Notes: generated by a model not told the origin, from the sequence alone. Shown: positions 29,221 to 42,554, counted from the first letter of the stretch. The stretch is 64,000 nucleotides of DNA from Pseudomonas sp. GM50 (GCF_000282375.1 NZ_AKJK01000040.1:62001-126000); one strand, 5' to 3'. Program-made: numbers and translations.

Positions 29221-31149
29221 TTATTGATCGTCGAAATACCGTTCATGCCAATCCACCAACGGTTGTGGTGAGTTGAGCTTCTGGCCGTAGATCACCGAGT
29301 ATGACAGCACGTTTTGCACGTACTGCCGGGTTTCGTCGAACGGGATGCTTTCCACCCACACATCGAAGCTCAGGTGGTCGGCGCCACGCAGCCATTGACG
29401 TACGCGGCCGGGGCCGGCGTTGTAGGCGGCGGAGGCGAGGACGCGGTTGCCGTTGAACTGGCTGTGGACCTGGCTCAGGTAAGCGGCACCGAGCTGAATG
29501 TTCTTGTCCGGATCGAATACTTGCTGCGGCGAAGCGAGGGGAATGCTGAACTTGCGTGCGGTTTCCTTGGCGGTACCGGGCATCAGTTGCATCAGGCCGC
29601 TGGCACCGACGCCGGAGCGTGCATCGGCCATGAAGGCGCTTTCCTGGCGGGTGATCGCGAATACCCAACTCGAATGCAGGCCACGGACCTTGGCTTCACG
29701 GACCAGGGTTTCGCGGTGGGCCATCGGGAAGCGAATATCCAGGTCGTCCCAGTACTTCGCCTGACTGATGGTGCGGATTGCCGGGAAATACCATTTCAGG
29801 TCGTAAGCCAGTTTCGCCTGGGCGACCATTTCGTCACGGCTGAAGTGCCGGCTGACGTGGTACCACTCGCGACGACCGTCGACGATCTGCCCGCGGGCAT
29901 GGAATTCCAGGGCGCGTCGCACGCCCGGGGTATTGCGCACCTTGTTGATCAGCGCCTGACTGAGCACCAGCGGTTTGTTGCTCAGCGAATAAGGGGACTG
30001 CGAGCGATCGGCCGCCAGGAAACCGTAGAAGTCGCGCTCACGAGCCAGGCCCTTGTAAAGCGTCTGCGCTTGCGGATTCTGTGGTTGCGCCAGCTCCAGG
30101 CTGCGAGCCTGCCAGTAACGCCAACGGTTGGTGGTGGCCAGGTCCTGAGGCAGGCGACGGGTCAGCTCATAGGCATCGTCCCAACGGGCCAGGCGCAACA
30201 GCAGGCGCAAACGCCATTCGGAAACGGTGTTGTCCCGCAGTTCCGGGTCGTATTTGGTCATTACGTCCAGCGCGCGGCTGTCGAAACGGCGAGCGAGGGT
30301 CAGCCCGATTTCCCGGGCAATCGCGACTTTTTCGTCGCGGGAGAAGTGCATGCTGCTGGCGTAACCGTCGAGCAGGTCCATGGCCTTGTCCGGGTCCTGA
30401 CGGGCCAGGCGGCGCAGGCCGAGGCTGACGATGTCGGACATCGGTTCATCCGCCGGGGTGAAGCGCGACGGCTGATTGAGCAGCTCGGGTTTCTGCGCCA
30501 CATCCACCAGCAGTCGACCGCGCGGGGCAAGTGTCGTCAGGCCATTGATCAGGCTGTTGGCCAGCGGATAGTTGCGTGCCTGGGCGGCGAGCTTGGTGCG
30601 TTCCCAGCGTTTCTGTTCAGTCAGTTGACCATCGGCGGCCCACATGCCGAACACAGCATCGCAAGCGTCGGGTTGGGTTTTGCCGGTCAGCCAGAGTTTA
30701 TCGGCGTTGGCGTAGCCTTCAGCCTTGCGGTTATGGCTGATCTGGTACTGCGCGTTCAGGCAGTCCAGCTCGGTGAAATTGAGCTTGGGGTCATAATATT
30801 TAACGAAGGTTGCCCAATCGCCGCGTTCGGTCAGCCAGCGCAGCCAGCGCAATTTCATCCAGTTGGCTTGGGGCAGGTCACCGTGTTCGGCGAGGAATTT
30901 CTCGATTTCGGCATTGCTCGCGGTTTTCAGGCGCGCGGTCAGTTCGTCATAAGCCAGATAGGGCTCCAGCGGATAATCGCTCAGAGCCTGGCTGTAACGG
31001 AAATAAGGGCCGGAATCGCCTTTGGCCAAGGCGCGCTTGGCTTCATCGTAGTACTGGCGTTGGGTGGACAGGTCCACCGCCTGGGCGGATTGAGCGGCAG
31101 CGGCTGTAAGAAGCAAACACGAAAAAAGATTGAAAAGGCGACTGCGCAT
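29221..31149 (-). CDS. slt: Soluble lytic murein transglycosylase
   Basis: A 642-residue periplasmic enzyme that cleaves peptidoglycan glycan strands to 1,6-anhydro-muropeptides. A Sec signal peptide is visible (MRSRLFNLFSCLLLTAAAAQSAQA), then the long helical superhelix domain and the C-terminal goose-lysozyme-like SLT domain with catalytic Glu503 in AITRQESAF and GASGLMQLMPGTAKETA, AAYNAGPGRVRQWL. The ATG at 31149 fits the signal peptide best; earlier in-frame ATGs at 31173 and 31197 would add residues before it. Length agrees with E. coli Slt70. Confidence 0.93.
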   Translation of the reverse strand: MRSRLFNLFSCLLLTAAAAQSAQAVDLSTQRQYYDEAKRALAKGDSGPYFRYSQALSDYPLEPYLAYDELTARLKTASNAEIEKFLAEHGDLPQANWMKLRWLRWLTERGDWATFVKYYDPKLNFTELDCLNAQYQISHNRKAEGYANADKLWLTGKTQPDACDAVFGMWAADGQLTEQKRWERTKLAAQARNYPLANSLINGLTTLAPRGRLLVDVAQKPELLNQPSRFTPADEPMSDIVSLGLRRLARQDPDKAMDLLDGYASSMHFSRDEKVAIAREIGLTLARRFDSRALDVMTKYDPELRDNTVSEWRLRLLLRLARWDDAYELTRRLPQDLATTNRWRYWQARSLELAQPQNPQAQTLYKGLARERDFYGFLAADRSQSPYSLSNKPLVLSQALINKVRNTPGVRRALEFHARGQIVDGRREWYHVSRHFSRDEMVAQAKLAYDLKWYFPAIRTISQAKYWDDLDIRFPMAHRETLVREAKVRGLHSSWVFAITRQESAFMADARSGVGASGLMQLMPGTAKETARKFSIPLASPQQVFDPDKNIQLGAAYLSQVHSQFNGNRVLASAAYNAGPGRVRQWLRGADHLSFDVWVESIPFDETRQYVQNVLSYSVIYGQKLNSPQPLVDWHERYFDDQ

Positions 31150-31362
31150 GAGACGTCCGGGCAGAGAAATCATGACAAGTGCCGGCAAGAGCGGCACTGA
31201 ATTGTCTGTAGCTTAGCCTTTTGCCAGCAGCGGGCGAAAGCTTTGCCGAGCTGTCGGCACAAGTTCGCAACAATTGTTGTGCAGAGTGCTTCGACATTGA
31301 AATTGCCGGCCTTCTGAAGCCTCAAGTCAGGTAGAATGCGCGCCCGGTTTTTGGAGAAGCTC

Positions 31363-33282
31363 ATGACCCTGCTCAAATTCAGCGATGTGTCCCTTGCTTT
31401 CGGCGCTATGCCGTTGTTGGACAAGGTGTCCTGGCAGATCGCCCGTGGTGAGCGGGTGTGCATCATCGGCCGCAACGGCACTGGCAAGTCCAGCATGATG
31501 AAGCTCGTCAAGGGCGACCAGAAGCCTGATGAGGGCTCTGTTTGGCGCGCACCTGGCCTGAAAATTGGCGAATTGCCGCAAGAATTGCCGGTAGCCGACG
31601 AGCGGACCGTGTTCGACGTGGTTGCCGAAGGCCTGGACGGTGTTGGCGAGCTGCTCGCGCAGTATCACCACCTGAGCCAGAACATCGTCACCGACGCCGA
31701 TCTGGACAAGCTGATGCATGTCCAGCACGACCTCGAGGCCCGCGACGGCTGGCGTTTGCAGCAACTGGTCGACAGCACCTTGAGCCGCTTGCAACTGCCG
31801 GCCGACAAGACCCTCGCCGAATTGTCCGGCGGCTGGCGTCGCCGCGTCCTGCTGGCTCAGGCCCTGGTTTCCGAGCCGGATCTGCTGCTGCTCGACGAAC
31901 CGACCAACCACTTGGACATCGGTGCCATTGCCTGGCTCGAAGAAGCGCTGAAGGATTTCCAGGGCGCCGTGCTGTTCATCACGCACGACCGTTCCTTCCT
32001 GCAAAACCTCGCGACCCGCATCCTGGAACTGGATCGTGGCGGTCTGATCGACTGGAACGGCGACTACGCCAGTTTCCTCGTGCACAAAGAGGCGACTCTG
32101 GCGGCTGAAGAAACCGCCAATGCGCTGTTCGACAAGAAACTGGCCCAGGAAGAAGTCTGGATCCGTCAGGGCATCAAGGCTCGCCGCACCCGTAACGAAG
32201 GCCGTGTTCGCGCATTGAAAGCATTGCGCGTTGAGCGTAGCGAGCGTCGTGAGCGCACCGGCAAGGCCAACATTCAGCTGGACACTGCTGACAAGTCCGG
32301 CAAGCAGGTGATGGTCCTCGAGAACGTGAGCTTCGCTCACCCGGGTGGCCCGTTCCTGATCAAGGATTTCTCGATGGTCCTGACGCGCGGCGACCGTATC
32401 GGTCTGCTTGGCGCCAACGGTACCGGCAAGACCACGCTGCTGAAACTGATGCTCAGCGGTCTGCAACCGACCAGCGGCAAAGTGGAAGAGGGCACGCGCA
32501 TCGACGTGGCCTACTTCGACCAGTTGCGCCATCAGCTGGACCTGGAAAAGACCGTGATCGACAACGTGGCCGAAGGTCGCGACTTCATCGATATCGACGG
32601 TCAGAGCCGTCACGTGCTGAGCTACCTCGGCGACTTCCTGTTCAGCCCGCAGCGTGCCCGCACGCCGGTCAAGGCGCTGTCCGGTGGTGAGCGTGCCCGT
32701 CTGTTGCTGGCCAAGCTGTTCAGCAAGCCGGCGAACCTGCTGGTACTCGACGAGCCGACCAACGACCTGGACGTGGAAACCCTCGAGCTGCTGGAAGAGG
32801 TTCTGCTGACCTTCAACGGTACTGTGCTGATGGTCAGCCACGACCGGGCATTCCTCGACAACGTGGTCACCAGCACCCTGGTCTTCGAAGGTGAAGGCAA
32901 GGTTCGCGAATACGTCGGTGGTTATCAGGACTGGCTGCGTCAGGGCGGCTCGCCGCGCCTGTTGGGCGTGACCGAGAGCAAGTCCGGCAAGGCCGACCTG
33001 AATTCGGCTGTCGTCACTGCTGAACCAGCGCCAGTCGCTGCGGCAGTAGAGGCGCCGGTGGCAAAGAAGAAGCTCAGCTACAAGTTGCAGCGTGAGCTGG
33101 AAATGTTGCCGAGTCAGATCGAAGCCATGGAGCAGCAGATCGTGGTGGTTGAAGCGCAGATGGCGGATGCCGGTTTCTATCAGCGCCCTGCTGCCGAGAC
33201 TGCGGCGGTGATCGCTCAGCTGGAGCAGTTGCAGGCTGAACTCGACGTGATGGTCGAGCGCTGGGCCGAGCTGGATGCCTGA
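31363..33282 (+). CDS. uup: ABC-F family ATPase Uup
   Basis: A 639-residue soluble protein with two ABC ATPase domains and no membrane part. Walker A motifs are GRNGTGKSS and GANGTGKTT; signatures are LSGGWRRRVLLAQAL and LSGGERARLLLAKL; Walker B regions read LLLLDEPTNHLD and LLVLDEPTNDLD. The inter-domain linker and the C-terminal coiled coil (about 575-639, LSYKLQRELEMLPSQIEAME) are those of Uup, an ABC-F protein linked to ribosome function and transposon excision. GGAGAAG precedes the ATG at 31363. A terminator follows. Confidence 0.93.
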   Translation: MTLLKFSDVSLAFGAMPLLDKVSWQIARGERVCIIGRNGTGKSSMMKLVKGDQKPDEGSVWRAPGLKIGELPQELPVADERTVFDVVAEGLDGVGELLAQYHHLSQNIVTDADLDKLMHVQHDLEARDGWRLQQLVDSTLSRLQLPADKTLAELSGGWRRRVLLAQALVSEPDLLLLDEPTNHLDIGAIAWLEEALKDFQGAVLFITHDRSFLQNLATRILELDRGGLIDWNGDYASFLVHKEATLAAEETANALFDKKLAQEEVWIRQGIKARRTRNEGRVRALKALRVERSERRERTGKANIQLDTADKSGKQVMVLENVSFAHPGGPFLIKDFSMVLTRGDRIGLLGANGTGKTTLLKLMLSGLQPTSGKVEEGTRIDVAYFDQLRHQLDLEKTVIDNVAEGRDFIDIDGQSRHVLSYLGDFLFSPQRARTPVKALSGGERARLLLAKLFSKPANLLVLDEPTNDLDVETLELLEEVLLTFNGTVLMVSHDRAFLDNVVTSTLVFEGEGKVREYVGGYQDWLRQGGSPRLLGVTESKSGKADLNSAVVTAEPAPVAAAVEAPVAKKKLSYKLQRELEMLPSQIEAMEQQIVVVEAQMADAGFYQRPAAETAAVIAQLEQLQAELDVMVERWAELDA

Positions 33283-33294
33283 TTGATCCGGCGA

Positions 33295-33335
33295 TAAAAA
33301 AGCCCGGCGTTCAGTGATGAGCGCCGGGCTTTTCG
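33295..33335 (+). terminator. Terminator of uup
   Basis: AGCCCGGCG(T) and (A/G)CGCCGGGCT arms around TCAGTGATGA, followed by TTTTCG; 13 bp after the uup stop codon, with an A-run on the other side. Confidence 0.9.
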
Positions 33336-33370
33336 TATGGAAAACGATCTACTCGCCGACATGGATTCAC

Positions 33371-33460
33371 TGTGGGAGCGGGCTTGCTCGCGAAAGCTGC
33401 TTAACATTCAATAAAGATGTCGACTGTCACGCCGCTTTCGCGAGCAAGCCCGCTCCCACA
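33371..33460. repeat. REP doublet, family B variant
   Basis: Arms with GTGGGAGCGGGCTTGCTCGC, the same variant as 24285-24378, between the converging uup and universal stress protein genes. Confidence 0.88.
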
Positions 33461-33473
33461 TTGTTCCGTGTTA

Positions 33474-33911
33474 TCAGCTTTTGATCAGGCGTACCGCAAG
33501 CACATCACAAGGCGCGCCGTGCAGTACGTCATTGGCGGTGGAGCCGAGCAACAGTGCCAGGCCATGTCGGCCATGACTGCCCACCACGATCAGGTCGCAC
33601 GTTTGCTCCTTGGCGAGGTGGTGAATCTCCTGGCGCGGCTGGCCGTAGGTCAAGTGACTGTATTCCTTGGAGAGTTCCGGGTATTTCACGATCAATCGCT
33701 CAAGGCGCTCTTTGGCCTGATCGAATTGTTGCTGTTGCAACTGGGAAAGGTCCATCGGCACGTCGCCGCCAAAGGCCATGGCCATCGGTTCGACGATATG
33801 CACCAGGGACAGCTTCGCGCCATTGCTCACAGAGAGTTCGCGAGCTCGGTGGATTACAGGATCGCACTCTTCGGTTAGATCTACAGCGACCAGAATGTGG
33901 TTGTAGGGCAT
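33474..33911 (-). CDS. Universal stress protein, UspA family
   Basis: A 145-residue cytoplasmic single-domain Usp. It opens MPYNHILVAVDLTEECDPVI, and the nucleotide-binding pattern near the C-terminus, VVGSHGRHGLALLLGSTAND, matches Gx2Gx9G(S/T), so it is probably an ATP-binding type. AGGAGGAGC lies 7-8 bases upstream of the ATG at 33911, a very strong ribosome-binding site. Exact stress role unknown; family members respond to starvation, oxidative and membrane stress. Confidence 0.92.
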   Translation of the reverse strand: MPYNHILVAVDLTEECDPVIHRARELSVSNGAKLSLVHIVEPMAMAFGGDVPMDLSQLQQQQFDQAKERLERLIVKYPELSKEYSHLTYGQPRQEIHHLAKEQTCDLIVVGSHGRHGLALLLGSTANDVLHGAPCDVLAVRLIKS

Positions 33912-34015
33912 GAGGTGCTCCTCCTGAGGATTGCAATATTGGTAAGTATGGCTGGTTTCAAGCGCATTGGTTTCAAAGTGACTCAATGGGCTCATCAAGA
34001 ATCGGGAGTACAGAT

Positions 34016-34453
34016 ATGACGGTCTGGATAGTGGTGTCAATCCTGCTGGTGGTCTTGAGCCCGCTGGCCTGGTTGCGACCCTCTCGCACCCAGAGCGGGC
34101 GCATGGCCCTGCGCATGGAGGCGCGGCGCATTGGCCTGGCCATGCAACTGGCGCCCCAGGAATGGCCGCACTGGCTGAGCGAGGAGCCGCCGAGCCCTTG
34201 CGCCCAGTACCATCGGCCGCGCCGTGGCACGCGACCGGCGTGCTGGAGTTACTGGCAGAAGGCGCCGGGCGTGTGGGTCAATCAGTGGCAGGAGGTCTGT
34301 GAGGATGGAATGCTGCTGAATCATTTCGAGAAATTGCCTGCCAACGTCTACAAGGTCGAAGCAGACAAGCAAATGATTGCACTGTATTGGGGCGAGAAGG
34401 GCGAGGCCGAGGTTCTGCAGCAGATCGATGCCACGCTGAAAGCACTCGCCTGA
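34016..34453 (+). CDS. Single-span membrane protein of unknown function
   Basis: A 145-residue protein with one N-terminal transmembrane helix (MTVWIVVSILLVVLSPLAWL) followed by a cytoplasmic part rich in Arg and Trp (LRMEARRIGLAMQLAPQEWP, WSYWQKAPGVWVNQW). GGGAG precedes the ATG at 34016. It diverges from the universal stress protein gene. Genes of this kind occur between uup and fadB in other pseudomonads; no function is known to me. Confidence 0.75.
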   Translation: MTVWIVVSILLVVLSPLAWLRPSRTQSGRMALRMEARRIGLAMQLAPQEWPHWLSEEPPSPCAQYHRPRRGTRPACWSYWQKAPGVWVNQWQEVCEDGMLLNHFEKLPANVYKVEADKQMIALYWGEKGEAEVLQQIDATLKALA

Positions 34454-34462
34454 GCCCGATCC

Positions 34463-34567
34463 CGTAGGAGCTGCCGCAGGCTGCGATCTTTTGATCTTGC
34501 CTTTGAAAAAGATCAAAAGATCAAAAGATCAAAAGATCAAAAGATCGCACCTGCGGCAGCTCCTACA
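34463..34567. repeat. REP-like inverted repeat, family D, with GATCAAAA microsatellite
   Basis: Outer arms GTAGGAGCTGCCGCAGG (34463 on) and its complement ending at 34566 enclose TGCGATCTTTTGATC and four tandem copies of GATCAAAA (34511-34542). The whole can fold into a long hairpin. It is the only member of this family in the window. Confidence 0.85.
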
Positions 34568-34600
34568 AAAGCAAGCGCCAGCGCCTGACAGGCAGGCAAT

Positions 34601-34626
34601 AAAAAGCCCGATATCATCATCGGGCT
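34601..34626 (-). terminator. Strong minus-strand terminator without an obvious gene
   Basis: On the minus strand AGCCCGAT-GATGAT-ATCGGGCT is followed directly by TTTTT. On the plus strand no T-run follows. The nearest gene reading toward it from the right does not exist: fadB at 35086 runs the other way. It implies a minus-strand transcript starting within 34627-35085. Confidence 0.75.
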
Positions 34627-35085
34627 GAGGTTGGCCAGGCAGGCCGGTAATTCTGTGTGGCTGATCTTACGCTGGGCATTCGTCAAAGCGTTCAAATTTT
34701 TTCTTCAGGGTACCGCCAGCGTAGCTTGTTAAACACAGGCTGCCGGTAATTAGGGCGACTTTTCTAACTATTGATTCTATGAATGGCCCCACATGCATGA
34801 GCGTGTTGCAGGGCTTCGTGGTACGGAAGTGACCGGAAAGTCGCGTTTCAACCAGCATTTTGGGCGATTGACAATTGCCGGAAATTCCGTGAAGGTGACA
34901 TACCCAAATCAAACGGGCGTATGAATTGAGCGTTTGTATTACAGAGCGCTCCTACAGAATCCCGACTATCGCGTTGGCGGGTGTGCCGGGTGAATTGGCG
35001 TAGCATCGACGATAAGCGTCCTTGCCGAGCCAGTCGCCTGCGTCCGACGTGTACTGTTCAGCTTCCATATCGTGGAGATCAGTTG
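34627..35085. other. Region upstream of fadB with no confident gene
   Basis: About 460 bp. It must contain the fadBA promoter and leader on the plus strand. On the minus strand a frame at 34667-34912 is open for 81 codons, but it starts at TTG without a ribosome-binding site, so I do not call it. A non-coding minus-strand RNA ending at the terminator at 34601-34626 is possible. A degenerate PsrA-like motif lies at 34910-34923. Confidence 0.5.
34910..34923 (+). promoter_or_regulatory. Weak candidate PsrA site upstream of fadBA
   Basis: CAAAC-GGGC-GTATG: the left half fits the PsrA motif (C/GAAAC-N2-4-GTTTG/C) and the right half matches three of five positions; an isolated GTTTG follows at 34932. 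PsrA is known to repress fadBA in P. aeruginosa, which makes the site plausible, but the match is poor. Confidence 0.3.
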
Positions 35086-37233
35086 ATGATTTACGAAGGT
35101 AAAGCCATCACGGTTAAGGCTCTTGAAAGTGGCATCGTCGAATTGAAATTCGACCTCAAGGGTGAGTCCGTCAACAAGTTCAACCGTCTTACCCTGAACG
35201 AACTGCGTCAGGCCGTAGACACCATCAAGGCAGATGCTTCGATCAAGGGTGTGATCGTCAGCAGTGGCAAGGACGTATTCATCGTCGGCGCCGACATCAC
35301 CGAATTCGTCGACAACTTCAAGCTGCCGGATGCAGAGCTTGTCGCTGGTAACCTCGAAGCCAACAAGATTTTCAGCGATTTCGAAGACCTCAACGTCCCG
35401 ACTGTCGCCGCTATCAATGGCATCGCACTGGGTGGCGGTCTGGAAATGTGCCTGGCGGCAGATTTCCGCGTCATGGCCAATACCGCCAAAATCGGTCTGC
35501 CGGAAGTCAAGCTGGGCATCTACCCAGGCTTCGGCGGTACCGTGCGTTTGCCGCGTATCATCGGTGCCGACAACGCCATCGAGTGGATTGCTGCCGGTAA
35601 GGAAAACCGCGCTGAAGACGCGCTGAAAGTCGGTGCTGTCGACGCCGTGGTCGCCCCGGAGAAACTGCTGGAAGCGGCTCTGAACCTGGTCAAGGGCGCC
35701 ATTTCCGGTGAATTTGACTACAAGGCCAAGCGTCAGCCGAAACTCGAAAAGCTCAAGCTCAACGCCATCGAACAAATGATGTCGTTCGAAACCGCCAAGG
35801 GTTTCGTGGCCGGTCAAGCGGGCCCGAACTACCCGGCACCGGTTGAAGCGATCAAGACTATCCAGAAAGCCGCGAACTTCGGTCGCGACAAGGCACTGGA
35901 AGTCGAAGCCACCGGTTTCGTCAAACTGGCCAAGACCTCTGCCGCGCAGAGCTTGATCGGTCTGTTCCTGAACGATCAGGAGCTGAAGAAAAAGGCCAAG
36001 GCCTACGACGAAATCGCCAAAGAGGTGAAGCAGGCCGCCGTATTGGGCGCCGGCATCATGGGTGGCGGTATCGCCTATCAGTCGGCCTCCAAAGGTACGC
36101 CGATCCTGATGAAAGACATCAACGAGCACGGCATCGAGCAAGGCCTGGCCGAAGCCGCCAAGCTGCTGGTGGGCCGCGTTGATAAAGGTCGCATGACTCC
36201 GGCGAAAATGGCCGAAGTGCTCAATGGCATTCGTCCGACCCTGTCCTACGGTGATTTCGGCCACGTCGACCTGGTCGTCGAAGCCGTTGTCGAGAACCCG
36301 AAGGTCAAGCAAGCCGTTCTGGCCGAAGTCGAAGGCAAGGTCAAAGAGGACACCATCCTCGCGTCCAACACCTCGACCATTTCCATCACCTTGCTGGCCA
36401 AAGCCCTCAAGCGTCCGGAAAACTTCGTCGGCATGCACTTCTTCAACCCGGTACACATGATGCCGCTGGTTGAAGTGATTCGTGGCGAGAAGTCCAGCGA
36501 AGTGGCCGTTGCCACCACCGTTGCCTACGCCAAGAAAATGGGCAAGAACCCGATTGTCGTCAACGACTGCCCGGGCTTCCTGGTCAATCGCGTGCTGTTC
36601 CCGTACTTCGGCGGTTTCGCCAAACTGGTCAGCGCCGGCGTGGACTTCGTCCGCATCGACAAGGTCATGGAAAAATTCGGCTGGCCGATGGGCCCGGCGT
36701 ACCTGATGGACGTGGTCGGCATCGACACCGGTCACCACGGTCGTGACGTCATGGCTGAAGGCTTCCCGGACCGCATGCAGGACGATCGCCGTTCGGCCGT
36801 CGACGTGCTCTACGAAGCCAAGCGCCTGGGCCAGAAGAATGGCAAGGGTTTCTACGCCTACGAGACCGACAAGCGCGGCAAGCAGAAGAAAGTCGCCGAT
36901 CCTTCGGTACTGGAAGTGCTCAAGCCAATCGTGTTCGAACAGCGCGACGTCACCGACGAAGACATCATCAACTGGATGATGATCCCGCTGTGCCTGGAAA
37001 CCGTGCGTTGCCTGGAAGACGGCATCGTCGAAACCGCCGCCGAAGCCGACATGGGTCTGGTCTACGGTATTGGTTTCCCTCCATTCCGTGGCGGTGCGCT
37101 GCGCTACATCGACTCGATCGGTGTTGCAGAGTTCGTTGCCCTGGCTGACCAGTACGCTGATTTGGGCGCGCTGTACCACCCGACCACGAAGCTGCGTGCA
37201 ATGGCCAAAAACGGTCAGAGCTTCTTCGGTTAA
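35086..37233 (+). CDS. fadB: Fatty acid oxidation complex subunit alpha
   Basis: A 715-residue multifunctional enzyme: enoyl-CoA hydratase/isomerase at the N-terminus (about 1-190; [20 protein letters not shown] and [21 protein letters not shown] carry the two catalytic Glu) and 3-hydroxyacyl-CoA dehydrogenase from about 310 (NAD motif [21 protein letters not shown]; catalytic His in [16 protein letters not shown]). Length equals the usual 715. GGAGATC precedes the ATG at 35086. It forms an operon with fadA, 30 bp downstream, and together they carry out beta-oxidation as an alpha2beta2 complex. Confidence 0.97.
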   Translation: MIYEGKAITVKALESGIVELKFDLKGESVNKFNRLTLNELRQAVDTIKADASIKGVIVSSGKDVFIVGADITEFVDNFKLPDAELVAGNLEANKIFSDFEDLNVPTVAAINGIALGGGLEMCLAADFRVMANTAKIGLPEVKLGIYPGFGGTVRLPRIIGADNAIEWIAAGKENRAEDALKVGAVDAVVAPEKLLEAALNLVKGAISGEFDYKAKRQPKLEKLKLNAIEQMMSFETAKGFVAGQAGPNYPAPVEAIKTIQKAANFGRDKALEVEATGFVKLAKTSAAQSLIGLFLNDQELKKKAKAYDEIAKEVKQAAVLGAGIMGGGIAYQSASKGTPILMKDINEHGIEQGLAEAAKLLVGRVDKGRMTPAKMAEVLNGIRPTLSYGDFGHVDLVVEAVVENPKVKQAVLAEVEGKVKEDTILASNTSTISITLLAKALKRPENFVGMHFFNPVHMMPLVEVIRGEKSSEVAVATTVAYAKKMGKNPIVVNDCPGFLVNRVLFPYFGGFAKLVSAGVDFVRIDKVMEKFGWPMGPAYLMDVVGIDTGHHGRDVMAEGFPDRMQDDRRSAVDVLYEAKRLGQKNGKGFYAYETDKRGKQKKVADPSVLEVLKPIVFEQRDVTDEDIINWMMIPLCLETVRCLEDGIVETAAEADMGLVYGIGFPPFRGGALRYIDSIGVAEFVALADQYADLGALYHPTTKLRAMAKNGQSFFG

Positions 37234-37257
37234 GCGCCCACACTAGAGCGAGAGTGA

Positions 37258-38439
<1,182 letters not shown>

Positions 38440-38456
38440 GCGTTTCGCTGATGGAA

Positions 38457-38482
38457 GCCGGGGCCAAGTGCCCCGGTTTTTG
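38457..38482 (+). terminator. Terminator of fadBA
   Basis: CCGGGGC-CAAGT-GCCCCGG followed by TTTTTG, 18 bp after the fadA stop codon. Confidence 0.92.
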
Positions 38483-38537
38483 TTTTTCCGGATTTATTTT
38501 GTTTTTATTTTGAAAAAATTTGAGTGAGGGCCAAACC

Positions 38538-38774
38538 ATGCCGATACAACCTGGGCTCTACGAACATTACAAAGGTCCGCAGTACCGTGTATTCGCTGTT
38601 GCGCGGCATTCGGAAACCGAAGAAGAAGTGGTCTTCTACCAAGCCCTGTATGGCGATTACGGCTTTTGGGTGCGCCCCTTGAGCATGTTCCTGGAGTCGG
38701 TCGAGGTTGACGGCGAACAGGTGCCACGCTTTGCTTTGGTGCAAGCCGAACCGAGCGTTTTTCCGCAGTCATAA
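38538..38774 (+). CDS. DUF1653 domain protein
   Basis: A 78-residue protein matching the DUF1653 pattern: YEHYKGPQYRVFAVARHSET, then VVFYQALYGDYGFWVRPLSMF. It is a small beta-rich domain, cytoplasmic, of unknown role. GTGAGGG precedes the ATG at 38538. It lies between the fadBA terminator and the topA promoter, so it is probably transcribed on its own. Confidence 0.88.
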   Translation: MPIQPGLYEHYKGPQYRVFAVARHSETEEEVVFYQALYGDYGFWVRPLSMFLESVEVDGEQVPRFALVQAEPSVFPQS

Positions 38775-38799
38775 GGGGAGTGCGCGCAGAACCCTGCGC

Positions 38800-38828
38800 T
38801 TGACCTCACCTTGTAGCCACTATATATA
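38800..38828 (+). promoter_or_regulatory. Sigma-70 promoter of topA
   Basis: TTGACC (38800-38805), a 17-bp spacer, and TATATA (38823-38828) make a near-consensus promoter 61 bp upstream of the topA ATG. Confidence 0.7.
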
Positions 38829-38888
38829 GCGGTGCCGCGTCAGGCGCCAACCGCCTTTCACTTCTAGAATTCAGGAATTTTCTGATCC

Positions 38889-41516
<2,628 letters not shown>

Positions 41517-41527
41517 AAGGCTGTACA

Positions 41528-41576
41528 CAAAAGGCCGCATGACAACCCTCGGGTTTTCATGCGGCCTTTTGTTTTG
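41528..41576. terminator. Terminator downstream of topA
   Basis: AAAAGGCCGCATGA and TCATGCGGCCTTTT arms around AACCCTCGGGTT, followed by GTTTT. It lies 11 bp past topA and could work in both directions. Confidence 0.9.
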
Positions 41577-41654
41577 GGCTTGCGGGAAGCTCAGGTGATC
41601 CACGACACTGTCTGACCTGCGTGAAGCAATTATTTCGTTGTGGAGGCTGCCGTC

Positions 41655-42179
41655 ATGGCCCACGAACTCTATACCCGTACCAACCAGAAAATTTATTTCG
41701 CCGGCCTGTCGCTGGAAGCGCTCGCCAAAGCCGAAGAGGGGCGGGCGATGAACTCCCTCGCGCTGATTCAGGCCGGGCGCGAATCAGCGTTGTTTCACCT
41801 GTACGGTGCGCTGTTGGGGCTGTGCCATGAAATCGCCGGTTTCTATCGCCTGCCTCAGGCCAATGCGCCGCGGGCAGAGATGCTGCTGATCCGCGAAGTG
41901 CTGGAAACCATCGCTATACCGGAAATGGCCGAGATGGTTGAATTGGCGCAAAACCCTGAAACCTGGCTGGCCAAGCTGCTGTCGGCCCATGCCGCACTGT
42001 TTCAGCCGCCTCGCGCGCCGCACAAGCCCAAGGGTGATGTGACGCAGCCGCTCATTCTGGCCGTTAATCTGGATGAAGAGGAGGCGCCGGAAGAGCTGAG
42101 TCGGCAAGAGCTGGAGAGCTGGCGTCAGAACCTCAAAGGCTTGGCTATTCGGTTTCGCGAAGGGTTGAACGAGTGCTGA
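41655..42179 (+). CDS. DUF6586-like protein of unknown function
   Basis: A 174-residue, mainly helical, soluble protein starting MAHELYTRTNQKIYFAGLSL, with a proline-rich link (FQPPRAPHKPKG) near residue 125 and an acidic C-terminal helix. GGAGG lies 9 bases upstream of the ATG at 41655. It occupies the position of PA3010, between topA and sulA-lexA, which I associate with the DUF6586 family; that name is from memory. Function unknown. Confidence 0.78.
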   Translation: MAHELYTRTNQKIYFAGLSLEALAKAEEGRAMNSLALIQAGRESALFHLYGALLGLCHEIAGFYRLPQANAPRAEMLLIREVLETIAIPEMAEMVELAQNPETWLAKLLSAHAALFQPPRAPHKPKGDVTQPLILAVNLDEEEAPEELSRQELESWRQNLKGLAIRFREGLNEC

Positions 42180-42320
42180 AAGATTGAGTGTTTAGGGAAG
42201 GGTCCGCTCAAGGAAGCGTGTTGTCAGAAATTTCTCTTCGTGATGGCATCTGGTCAAGATCCCGAGCGAAGCTTGGCTGATGCCTATATAATCCCCGCCT
42301 TTCGTGGAGAACAGACCTTT

Positions 42321-42554
42321 ATGCCAACGTCCTTTCTAGAAATTGTCGAGTTACCAGACGGCCGAATCGAGCTGCGCAGGGCTGAGGACGAGGGTTCTCT
42401 GGTTACTTTGGATTTCTCCGAGGATGCCAAGGTTTTCCTGCAAGGCCAGCATGTGGAAGTCGCCAAGGCGATGTTGAGCGTCGGTGTTCAGATGGCAGGA
42501 CGCCTGGTTGAAGGCGAATTTGATAAGGAAGAGGGGTCACGGGTTCTTCATTGA
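42321..42554 (+). CDS. Small protein of unknown function (77 residues)
   Basis: Starts MPTSFLEIVELPDGRIELRR and continues with LVTLDFSEDAKVFLQGQHVEVAKAML. It is acidic, with beta strands followed by an amphipathic helix and no membrane segment. GGAGA lies upstream of the ATG at 42321. It corresponds in position to PA3009 of P. aeruginosa. Function not known to me. Confidence 0.78.
   Translation: MPTSFLEIVELPDGRIELRRAEDEGSLVTLDFSEDAKVFLQGQHVEVAKAMLSVGVQMAGRLVEGEFDKEEGSRVLH

Noticed and set aside
34667..34912. 81-codon minus-strand frame upstream of fadB
   Set aside because: Starts at TTG, lacks a ribosome-binding site and shows no family resemblance; kept only as part of the region with the orphan terminator.
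34966..37179. Very long open frame antisense to fadB (similar cases antisense to slt, gap, ccoI and topA)
   Set aside because: These are by-products of high GC at third codon positions in the real genes; they have no ribosome-binding site and no recognisable domain.
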